DNA of 5,583 nt from an uncultured Eubacteriales bacterium. Its GTDB lineage: Bacteria > Bacillota > Clostridia > Peptostreptococcales > Anaerovoracaceae. Both the position numbers and the translations under genes were made by a program. The stretch spans positions 1 to 5,583 of the forward strand of contig CADCOV010000206.1 in assembly GCA_902803185.1 (NCBI GenBank). Reading direction: 5' to 3'. Every line of letters begins with the position of its first letter. Position 1 is the stretch's first letter. Positions 1-5,143 of this stretch are shown here, in pieces. The notes under the pieces were generated by a model, which was not told the origin of the DNA, searched no databases, and saw nothing but the letters and a program-made list of their open reading frames with translations.

Positions 1-314
1 CTCGGGCACTCCAGGCAGTTCTGGGAGTGGTTGCTCAGGATGAGCTCCACCGTGTTCTGGCGGGCGGCCAGGACGCGGGCGGAGTGGGTGAGGACCTCCA
101 GGCCCTCTCTGACCGGGTAGGTGCAGCTGCTGACGAGGCGGTGTTCACCTTTGACCTCGACCAGGCAGACGCGGCAGGCACCGGTCTGGTTGATGTCCTT
201 CAGGAAGCAGAGGGTAGGGATGCGGATCCCGACCTTGAGGCAGGCCTCCAGCACGGTCTGGTTGTCCTCGACGCGGTAGCTGTGGCCATTGATCTTGAGA
301 TTGACAGTTGCCAT
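1..314 (-). CDS. hydA: NAD-dependent [FeFe] hydrogenase catalytic subunit, N-terminal part (cut by left edge)
   Basis: The first 104 residues are visible; the rest lies beyond position 1. The N-terminus is a plant-type [2Fe-2S] ferredoxin domain with cysteines at C36, C47, C50 and C64 (pattern TLCFLKD, GACRVC, SSC). It is followed by H-x3-C-x2-C (H96, C100, C103), the start of the His-Cys [4Fe-4S] site shared by NuoG, [FeFe] hydrogenases and some formate dehydrogenases. The ATG is 3 nt after the hydB stop, with AAAGGGG overlapping the end of hydB as ribosome binding site, so the two genes are translationally close. In HydABC-type enzymes this subunit carries the H-cluster where protons and H2 interconvert in the cytoplasm. 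The H-cluster motifs are outside the window, so a formate dehydrogenase alpha subunit is not strictly excluded. The LCFLKDINQTGACRVC stretch and the operon partners favour hydrogenase. Confidence 0.85.
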   Translation of the reverse strand, partial: MATVNLKINGHSYRVEDNQTVLEACLKVGIRIPTLCFLKDINQTGACRVCLVEVKGEHRLVSSCTYPVREGLEVLTHSARVLAARQNTVELILSNHSQNCLECP

Positions 315-317
315 GAT

Positions 318-2252
318 TTAACCCCTTTCTATCGCGCCGAAGTGGCAGGTGTGGATACAGGTGCCGCACTTGATGCATTTGTCCGGATCGATGTAGAACG
401 GAATCTTGCCGGTGACGCCGCTGATGGCTTCCACCGGGCAGGCCTTGGCGCAGAGAGAGCACTTGCGGCACTTGTCCGGATCGATCTTGAACTGGAGGAG
501 CGCCTTGCAGACCTTGGCCGGGCAGCGCTTGTCGATGACGTGGGCGTTGTATTCCTCTCTGAACTTGCCGATGGTGGACTGGATCGGGTTAGGGGCCGTC
601 TGGCCGAGGCCGCAGAGGGAGTCGGCTTTGATGAACTCGCAGAGGCTCTCCATCTCCTCGAGGAGCTCCGGGGTGCCCCGGCCCTCGGTGATGGCGGTCA
701 GCATCTCCAGCAGGCGCTGGGTGCCGACGCGGCACGGGGTGCACTTGCCGCAGCTCTCGTCGACGATGAAGTCCATGTAGAAGCGGGCCACGTCGACCAT
801 GCAGTTGTCCTCGTCCAGGACGATCATGCCGCCGGAGCCCATCATGGAGCCGCGGGCGGTGAGGTTGTCGTAGTCGATCGGAACGTCCAGCTCCTCCTCG
901 GTGAGGCAGCCGCCGGACGGGCCGCCGGTCTGGACGGCCTTGAATCTCTTGCCGTTCGGGCAGCCGCCGCCGATCTCGTAGATGACCTCCCGGAGGGTGG
1001 TGCCCATCGGGATCTCCACGAGGCCGGTGTTGACGATCTTGCCGCCGAGGGCGAAGACCTTGGTGCCCTTGCTCTTCTCGGTGCCGATGGAGCTGAACCA
1101 GTCGGCGCCCTTGAGGATGATCTGCGCCACGTTGGCGAAGGTCTCCACGTTGTTGATGATGGTCGGCTTGCCCCAGACGCCGGCCTGGGCCGGGAACGGC
1201 GGCTTGTTCCGCGGGTTGCCGCGCTGGCCCTCGATGGAGGCGATGAGCGCGGTCTCTTCGCCGCAGACGAAGGCGCCTGCGCCGAGCCGGATCTCCAGAT
1301 CAAAGTCAAAGCCGGTGCCGAAGATGTCCTTGCCCAGCAGGCCCATTTCCTTGGCCTGCTTGATGGCGATCTTCAGACGCTCGACGGCGATCGGGTACTC
1401 CGCGCGGATGTAGACGTAGCCGTGGTTGGCGCCGATGGCGTAGCCGGCGATCTCCATGGCCTCGATGATGGCGTGCGGATCGCCCTCCATGATGGAGCGG
1501 TCCATGAACGCGCCCGGGTCGCCCTCGTCGGCGTTGCAGATGACGTACTTCTGGCCCTTCGGCTCGTTGGCGGCAAAGCGCCACTTCTTGCCGGTAGGGA
1601 AGCCGCCGCCGCCTCTGCCCCGGAGGCCGGCCGCCAGCATGGTGTCGATGACGTCGTCCGGGGTCATCTCGGTCAGGACCTTGGCCAGGGCCTGGTAGCC
1701 GTCCATGGCGATGTATTCTTCGATGTTCTCAGGGTCGATGACGCCGCAGTTCTTCAGCGCGATGCGCATCTGCTTGGCGTAGAACGGGATCTTCGCGATG
1801 TCGAGGATCTTCTCCTGGGTCTCAGGATCGATGTCGTACATCTCGAGGCGCTCGATCACGTTGCCCTGCTTGAGGTGTTCGTAGGCGATCTCGTCCACGT
1901 CCTCCGGCTTCACGTGGCAGTAGTAGACGTTGTCCGGATAGACGACGACGATCGGGCCTCTCTGACAAAGCCCGAAGCAGCCGGTCTTGAAGACCCTGAC
2001 CTCGTCCTGGAGATCAAATTTCTCCAGGGCCTTGCGGAAATTCTCCAGGATCTCAGGGGAGCGGGAGGAGGTGCAGCCGGTGCCGCTGCAGACCAGCACG
2101 TTCTTGCGGACCGTGCTGCCCTCCGCGATATTGATCTGTTCGTTGACCTCTTCTCCTGTGGCCGCCTGCGCCGCGCTGCCGTTGCCGACGCGGAGGGAGA
2201 CCTGGGAGTAGACCCTGTCACGAAGCGCTTTCAGTTCCTGTACGCTTTTCAT
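318..2252 (-). CDS. hydB: NuoF-like NAD(H)/FMN subunit of trimeric [FeFe] hydrogenase (HydB/HndC type)
   Basis: The protein is a complete 644-residue flavin and iron-sulfur subunit that exchanges electrons with NAD(H) through FMN. Order of parts: an N-terminal thioredoxin-like [2Fe-2S] domain (about 50-130; C55-x4-C60 and C92-x3-C96, HndB-like); the FMN/NADH-binding core (glycine-rich GRGGGGFPTGKKW at 212-224 and NADEGDPGAFMDR at 240-252); an SLBB-like region near 395-450; the NuoF [4Fe-4S] site (C501, C504, C507, C547); and a C-terminal pair of [4Fe-4S] ferredoxin motifs (C595/598/601/605 and C626/629/632/636). C577-x4-C582 gives an extra cysteine pair. Plain complex I NuoF lacks both the N-terminal and C-terminal additions, whereas HydB of bifurcating hydrogenases has them. 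The start is the only good ATG, 9 nt after AAGGGAG. It sits 18 nt downstream of hydC and 3 nt upstream of hydA. Confidence 0.93.
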   Translation of the reverse strand: MKSVQELKALRDRVYSQVSLRVGNGSAAQAATGEEVNEQINIAEGSTVRKNVLVCSGTGCTSSRSPEILENFRKALEKFDLQDEVRVFKTGCFGLCQRGPIVVVYPDNVYYCHVKPEDVDEIAYEHLKQGNVIERLEMYDIDPETQEKILDIAKIPFYAKQMRIALKNCGVIDPENIEEYIAMDGYQALAKVLTEMTPDDVIDTMLAAGLRGRGGGGFPTGKKWRFAANEPKGQKYVICNADEGDPGAFMDRSIMEGDPHAIIEAMEIAGYAIGANHGYVYIRAEYPIAVERLKIAIKQAKEMGLLGKDIFGTGFDFDLEIRLGAGAFVCGEETALIASIEGQRGNPRNKPPFPAQAGVWGKPTIINNVETFANVAQIILKGADWFSSIGTEKSKGTKVFALGGKIVNTGLVEIPMGTTLREVIYEIGGGCPNGKRFKAVQTGGPSGGCLTEEELDVPIDYDNLTARGSMMGSGGMIVLDEDNCMVDVARFYMDFIVDESCGKCTPCRVGTQRLLEMLTAITEGRGTPELLEEMESLCEFIKADSLCGLGQTAPNPIQSTIGKFREEYNAHVIDKRCPAKVCKALLQFKIDPDKCRKCSLCAKACPVEAISGVTGKIPFYIDPDKCIKCGTCIHTCHFGAIERG

Positions 2253-2270
2253 TCTCTGTTTCTCCCTTCT

Positions 2271-2768
2271 TTAGAGGACGATGCCTTCGCTCAGCTTGAT
2301 CTCACTGATGATGTGGTTCAGCACCTTAGGATCGGTGAGGTTGCCGTGGACCTGGCCGTCGACGATGATGATCGGGGCGAGGCCGCATGCGCCGAGGCAG
2401 CGGGTGGCGTCAACGGAGAAAAGACCGTCTTCGGAAGTCTTGTTGACGGCGGTGTGGGTGAGCTCGCAGACCTGGTCGAGGATGGCCTGGCTGCCCTTGA
2501 CGTAGCAGGCGGTGCCGAGGCAGACGTTGATGACGTGCTTGCCCTTCGGCTCAGTGGTGAACTGGGTGTAGAAGGTGACGACGCCGAATACTTCCGCCAC
2601 AGAGACGCCGGCCGCCTCAGCGATCTTCTCCATGGCTTCGAAAGGGATGTAACCGAGCTCATGCTGTACGTCGTGGAGCATGAGTTTGACCGGCCCCAGC
2701 TCGCCCCGGTGGGCGTCTACGATGCGGTCGATCTTGGCGAGGGTCTCGCCGTTCAGCGCTCTTTTCAT
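2271..2768 (-). CDS. hydC: NuoE-like [2Fe-2S] subunit of trimeric [FeFe] hydrogenase (HydC/HndA type)
   Basis: This is the first gene of the operon and encodes a complete 165-residue protein, the usual size for NuoE-like proteins. Residues about 8-70 form the helical N-terminal part. A thioredoxin-fold domain follows, with the [2Fe-2S] ligands C83-x4-C88 (VCLGTACYVKG) and C124-x3-C128 (RCLGACG). The family transfers electrons alongside the FMN subunit and is always paired with a NuoF-like partner, which follows here after 18 nt. The ATG is preceded by AGGAGG, four bases away. A NuoE of respiratory complex I is unlikely, because the neighbour carries the extra ferredoxin domains and no membrane subunits are seen. 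A formate dehydrogenase or other NAD-linked complex could use the same subunit, so the exact enzyme depends on the truncated third gene. Confidence 0.92.
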   Translation of the reverse strand: MKRALNGETLAKIDRIVDAHRGELGPVKLMLHDVQHELGYIPFEAMEKIAEAAGVSVAEVFGVVTFYTQFTTEPKGKHVINVCLGTACYVKGSQAILDQVCELTHTAVNKTSEDGLFSVDATRCLGACGLAPIIIVDGQVHGNLTDPKVLNHIISEIKLSEGIVL

Positions 2769-2863
2769 GGTGCCTCCTGAAAGGTTCTCTGTTCATGACA
2801 TCCGTCCCCGTCATCTCTCCATTTTGCGCAAGAAAAGACAGGGATTGTGAATACTTTGACATA

Positions 2864-2892
2864 AGTATATGTATGTTGTATACACGAGTCAA
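2864..2892 (-). promoter_or_regulatory. Sigma70-type promoter of the hydCBA operon
   Basis: Read on the minus strand, TTGACT (2892-2887) and TATACT (2869-2864) are separated by exactly 17 bp, five of six consensus bases in each. Transcription would start near 2857, giving a leader of about 89 nt before hydC. A second -35-like TTGACA lies just upstream (2906-2901) and could pair with TGTATA at 16 bp, so two overlapping promoters are possible. The DNA upstream (about 2903-2935) is A/T-rich, like an UP element. I see no recognised riboswitch in the leader. Confidence 0.72.
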
Positions 2893-2971
2893 TAGGATTC
2901 TGTCAAAAAAATATCAAAACGAATGGACTTTTTTACGTACAATCCGGGATTGCTTAAAAGCATTGAAAAAT

Positions 2972-2998
2972 GCCCGTTCCCGGCGGGCGGGAACGGGC
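2972..2998 (-). terminator. Intrinsic terminator after mgtE
   Basis: The arms GCCCGTTCCC (2972-2981) and GGGAACGGGC (2989-2998) form a perfect 10-bp stem with a 7-nt loop. On the minus strand the stem is followed by ATTTTTC. It begins about 20 nt after the mgtE stop codon and separates mgtE from the hyd promoter. The plus-strand side lacks a T-run, so it is probably one-directional. Confidence 0.9.
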
Positions 2999-3018
2999 GT
3001 TGGAAAGTGCCGGTTTTG

Positions 3019-4392
3019 TCAGAAGAGCAGGGTGCTGGCGACGCCGAAAAAGACCAGCAGGGAGAGGGCGTCCACGATGGTGGTGATGAACGGGCTCGCC
3101 ATGACCGCCGGGTCGAAGCCGAGGCGCCGCGCGCACATCGGAAGGGCGCAGCCGATGATCTTGGCGATGAGGACCGTGGCCGCCATGGTGACGCAGACGG
3201 TGGCCGCCACCGGGATGGTGACCCCGGCGTTCCCCAGCAGCATCCGGTCCACCAGCATGATCTTGACGAAGCAGTCCGCGGAGAGGGTGACGCCGCAGAG
3301 CACGGCGGTGCGGATCTCCTTCCAGATGACGGAAGGGAGGTCGGAAAACTCCAGCTCGCCTAAGGAGAGGGCGCGGATCACCGTGACCGAGGACTGGGAG
3401 CCGGAGTTGCCGCCGGTGTCCATCAGCATCGGGATGAAGGCGGTGAGGACCACCTGGGCGGCCAGGGCGTTCTCGAAGCGGGTGATGATGATGCCGGTGA
3501 AGGTGGCGGAGACCATGAGGAGCAGCAGCCACGGGATCCGGTGCTTGAACAGGTCCAGCGGGCCCGAGCGGCTGTAGGTCTTGTCCGACGGGCTCATACC
3601 GCCCATCAGCTCCATGTCCTCGGTGGCCTCTTCCTCGAGGACGTCGATGGCGTCGTCGAAGGTGATGATACCCACCATCCGGTCGTCTTTGTCCAGGACC
3701 GGCAGGGCCAGGAAGTCGTATTTTGCCAGGTCCCTGGCCACGTCTTCGCTGGCGGCCAGGGTGTGGACGGCGATGACGTTCTCGTCCATGATGTCCCGGA
3801 TCAAAGTGTCGTCATCGGAGACCAGGAGCAGGTCCTTCAGGGTCACGATGCCCAGGAGCTTGCGGTCCTCGGTGACGTAGCAGGTGTAGATGGTCTCTTT
3901 GTTGACCGCGGTCCGGCGGATCCGCATGAAGGCCTCGGAGACGGTCATGTTCGGCCGGAGGGAGACGTACTCCGTGGTCATGATGGAGCCAGCGGAGTTC
4001 TCCGGGTACTGCAGCAACTCGTTGATAGAGCGCCGCATGTTGTGGTCTGTCTGGGCGAGGATCCGCTTCACCACGTTGGCAGGCATCTCCTCGATCAGGT
4101 CCACCGCGTCGTCCACGTAGAGCTCCTCCATGACCTCGCGGAGCTCATCGTCGGAGAAACTTTTGATCAGGGCCTGCTGGGCCTCCGGCTCCATCTCGAC
4201 GAAGGTCTCCGCCGCCATGTCCTTCGGCAGGAGGCGGAAGATGAGGGTGAGGGTCTCTTCGTCCAGCTCTTCCAGGATCGCGGCGATGTCCTGGGGCGTC
4301 ATGGTCACGACGATATCCTTGATACTTCGGAACTTGCGCCCCTCGATCAAAGCCGTCAGCATGCTCTCGATCGTTGCCTTGTGATCTGCCAT
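3019..4392 (-). CDS. mgtE: MgtE-family Mg2+ transporter/channel
   Basis: The protein is 457 residues and complete, close to the roughly 450 of characterised MgtE proteins. An acidic helical MgtE N domain (about 30-130) is followed by two CBS domains (about 137-195 and 200-256), which in this family bind Mg2+ and close the pore when cytosolic Mg2+ is high. The membrane domain runs from about 283 to the end with about five hydrophobic segments. It contains the family signature PMLMDTGGNSGSQ (321-333) and the acidic pore residue in TIVDAL (D441), matching the selectivity aspartate of the Thermus protein by position. An in-frame ATG at 4416 would add eight residues, but they would encode the ribosome binding site itself (AAGGAGGAG, 4405-4397). 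The ATG at 4392 is therefore the start. Upstream lies an M-box riboswitch, which confirms Mg2+ as the substrate. Confidence 0.95.
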   Translation of the reverse strand: MADHKATIESMLTALIEGRKFRSIKDIVVTMTPQDIAAILEELDEETLTLIFRLLPKDMAAETFVEMEPEAQQALIKSFSDDELREVMEELYVDDAVDLIEEMPANVVKRILAQTDHNMRRSINELLQYPENSAGSIMTTEYVSLRPNMTVSEAFMRIRRTAVNKETIYTCYVTEDRKLLGIVTLKDLLLVSDDDTLIRDIMDENVIAVHTLAASEDVARDLAKYDFLALPVLDKDDRMVGIITFDDAIDVLEEEATEDMELMGGMSPSDKTYSRSGPLDLFKHRIPWLLLLMVSATFTGIIITRFENALAAQVVLTAFIPMLMDTGGNSGSQSSVTVIRALSLGELEFSDLPSVIWKEIRTAVLCGVTLSADCFVKIMLVDRMLLGNAGVTIPVAATVCVTMAATVLIAKIIGCALPMCARRLGFDPAVMASPFITTIVDALSLLVFFGVASTLLF

Positions 4393-4396
4393 CTTT

Positions 4397-4405
4397 CTCC
4401 TCCTT
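4397..4405 (-). promoter_or_regulatory. mgtE ribosome binding site (fixes the start codon)
   Basis: AAGGAGGAG lies six bases before the ATG at 4392, counted from its GGAGG core. It falls inside the longer reading frame that begins at 4416, so that upstream ATG is very unlikely to be used. Confidence 0.88.
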
Positions 4406-4414
4406 TCCGTGAAC

Positions 4415-4459
4415 AAAAGAAAAACCGCGGGATACCTGTGGGTGGCAGGTACCCCGCGG
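4415..4459 (-). terminator. Riboswitch-controlled intrinsic terminator upstream of mgtE
   Basis: On the minus strand CCGCGGGGTACCTG (4459-4446) pairs over 14 bp, with one G-U, with CAGGTATCCCGCGG (4438-4425). The loop is seven bases, and TTTTTCTTTT (4424-4415) follows. It lies between the M-box aptamer and the mgtE ribosome binding site, as expected for transcription attenuation at high Mg2+. An alternative hairpin, CCCGC-ATCC-GCGGG (4466-4453), uses part of the same 5' arm and could act as antiterminator. Confidence 0.92.
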
Positions 4460-4481
4460 ATGCGGGTCGTTGGAACTTACC

Positions 4482-4625
4482 GTTCAAGCTTTAGCATCGC
4501 AGGGCGATGAAACTGCGTTAGATGATACCTTGGATTCGATATCGCCTGTTCAAACCATCTCATGATGTCTCCACCATTTCGCGGCAGCAGCCCGTATCCC
4601 TGCGGTAGCCTTACCTACCGGGAAC
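4482..4625 (-). ncRNA. M-box (ykoK leader) Mg2+ riboswitch aptamer
   Basis: Read on the minus strand, the leader shows the characteristic M-box landmarks in order. First comes the stem-loop CGGTAG...CTACCG (4620-4603) around GGTAAGGC, then GGGATACGGGCTGCTGCC (4600-4583), then an AATGG element and AGACATCATG (about 4579-4561). AACAGG follows (4550-4545), and near the 3' end is GCGATGCTAAAG (4500-4489). A short GUUC/GAAC pairing (4625-4622 with 4485-4482) could close it as P1; the edges are approximate. M-boxes bind several Mg2+ ions and at high Mg2+ let the downstream terminator form, turning off Mg2+ transporters. That matches mgtE directly downstream. Recognition is by conserved motifs and arrangement, without a covariance-model score. 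Confidence 0.93.
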
Positions 4626-4643
4626 TATTCATTTCTGTGTCAG

Positions 4644-4671
4644 TGTATATGCAAGGGGGAGGGGTTGTCAA
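4644..4671 (-). promoter_or_regulatory. Promoter of the M-box/mgtE transcript
   Basis: On the minus strand a perfect TTGACA (4671-4666) is followed after 16 bp by TATACA (4649-4644). Transcription from about 4637 would begin just before the aptamer, leaving almost no extra leader. The -35 hexamer lies inside a 17-bp palindrome (4660-4676). The -10 is only a moderate match. Confidence 0.6.
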
Positions 4672-4676
4672 CCCCT
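4660..4676. repeat. Perfect 17-bp palindrome overlapping the mgtE -35
   Basis: AGGGGTTG-T-CAACCCCT has two perfect 8-bp arms around one central base and covers the -35 hexamer. Beside it, AACCCCTGC occurs twice as a direct repeat (4670-4678 and 4685-4693). As RNA from the minus strand it could fold, but no T-run follows, so it is a poor terminator for the gene at 4708-5040. An operator is possible; no regulator is recognised. Confidence 0.5.
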
Positions 4677-4707
4677 GCGGAGAAAACCCCTGCAAAAAAT
4701 GGATCAT

Positions 4708-5040
4708 TCAGTGGTCGAAGGCCACGATCTGCTCCGCCTCCGCATGGCTCGTGACGCCCCACCAGACGCGGCCGTCGGAGCAGCGGAGGGTGTTGTTCCC
4801 GTCCCACTCGTAGCGCTTGCCGTTGGCGCCCCAGAAGACGTCGCCGGTGGAGTGGGTGGCGGTGCTGTAGGAAGAGTTCCAGAAGTTGCCGCTGTCATCG
4901 TTAAAGGTGGTGGTGCTGTCGGCTCCCCAGATCTTGTTGCCCGTCTGGAAGGCGCTGTTCCCGTTCTGATCCCAAAACTTATTGCCGTTCTTGAACATAT
5001 CGTTCCCGTCGTTGGATCTCCATCTCTTATAGTCGCTCAT
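4708..5040 (-). CDS. Unrecognised small Gly/Asn/Trp-rich repeat protein
   Basis: This is a 110-residue protein that I cannot assign to a family. It has no signal peptide or membrane segment, so it is probably cytoplasmic, and only one cysteine (C87). Residues about 12-75 contain four degenerate units of 15-16 residues, each roughly F-x2-G-N-x-(F/I)-W-(G/D/N). The tryptophans at 23, 38, 54 and 70 and phenylalanines at 16, 31 and 46 mark the period. A distinct C-terminal part (about 76-110) has two more Gly-Asn/Asp turns, a WW pair at 93-94 and an acidic/His tail. The ATG at 5040 is chosen because GGGAGGTGA stands just upstream; the in-frame GTG at 5049 is part of that site. A strong promoter and ribosome binding site argue that the gene is real. 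It diverges from feoAB, but a link to iron is only conjecture. No clear terminator follows its stop. Confidence 0.75.
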   Translation of the reverse strand: MSDYKRWRSNDGNDMFKNGNKFWDQNGNSAFQTGNKIWGADSTTTFNDDSGNFWNSSYSTATHSTGDVFWGANGKRYEWDGNNTLRCSDGRVWWGVTSHAEAEQIVAFDH

Positions 5041-5045
5041 CGCAG

Positions 5046-5054
5046 TCACCTCCC
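5046..5054 (-). promoter_or_regulatory. Ribosome binding site deciding the start of the repeat-protein gene
   Basis: GGGAGGTGA is followed after five bases by the ATG at 5040. The GTG inside it (5049-5047) is in frame and could be mistaken for a start, but it would then have no ribosome binding site of its own at a normal distance. Confidence 0.8.
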
Positions 5055-5063
5055 TATACCCGT

Positions 5064-5072
5064 ATTATACCA
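5064..5072 (-). promoter_or_regulatory. Extended -10 promoter of the repeat-protein gene
   Basis: On the minus strand TGGTATAAT combines the TGn extension with a perfect TATAAT (5069-5064). The hexamer 17 bp upstream (TACCGC) is a poor -35, which extended -10 promoters tolerate. The start site near 5057 would leave a short leader of about 17 nt carrying the ribosome binding site. Confidence 0.7.
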
Positions 5073-5077
5073 CAGCG

Positions 5078-5119
5078 GTTGCCTTTGCGGTAGAAGTCTG
5101 TTACACTGGATAAGGCAAC
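5078..5119. repeat. Inverted repeat spanning the feoAB promoter
   Basis: GTTGCCTT (5078-5085) and AAGGCAAC (5112-5119) are perfect 8-bp inverted copies 26 bp apart. One arm covers the presumed feoAB -35 and sits just upstream of the divergent -10. The other lies at the presumed feoAB start site. The placement would suit a paired operator, but the arms do not match a Fur or DtxR-type box that I can recognise. Confidence 0.5.
5079..5107 (+). promoter_or_regulatory. Candidate feoAB promoter
   Basis: TTGCCT (5079-5084) and TACACT (5102-5107) are 17 bp apart, each matching four of six consensus bases. The start site would be near 5114, about 30 nt before the ATG. It is the best match I see in the 95-bp divergent gap, but weak enough that activation or a different promoter is possible. 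Confidence 0.4.
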
Positions 5120-5143
5120 TAACTGAAGATAGAGGTGTTTAAT

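Noticed and set aside
27..2780. Stop-free 917-codon reading frame on the plus strand
   Set aside because: It runs antisense through hydA, hydB and hydC. Its product is rich in Ala, Asp, Leu, Val and Gly without domains, as expected from the opposite strand of GC-rich genes. The minus-strand proteins have clear conserved motifs.
2795..2814. ATGAC/GTCAT inverted repeat in the hydC leader, considered as a regulatory hairpin
   Set aside because: A 5-bp stem with a 10-nt loop is weak and has no T-run or known riboswitch motif around it.
2659..2892. Short minus-strand frame starting inside the hyd promoter
   Set aside because: It begins at the -35 region, upstream of the predicted transcript start, and runs out of frame into hydC. 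No ribosome binding site precedes its ATGs.
3541..4494. 317-codon plus-strand frame opposite mgtE
   Set aside because: It is antisense to a well-supported mgtE gene and to its riboswitch terminator, with low-complexity His/Asp/Val/Gly composition and no family motif.
4694..4710. T-run (minus strand) after the repeat-protein stop, considered as a terminator
   Set aside because: Six T residues are present at 4699-4694, but no stable GC-rich stem precedes them, so it is not called.
5078..5143. Fur or DtxR-type iron box before feoAB
   Set aside because: No stretch matches the known boxes beyond a few bases; only the separate inverted repeat is reported.
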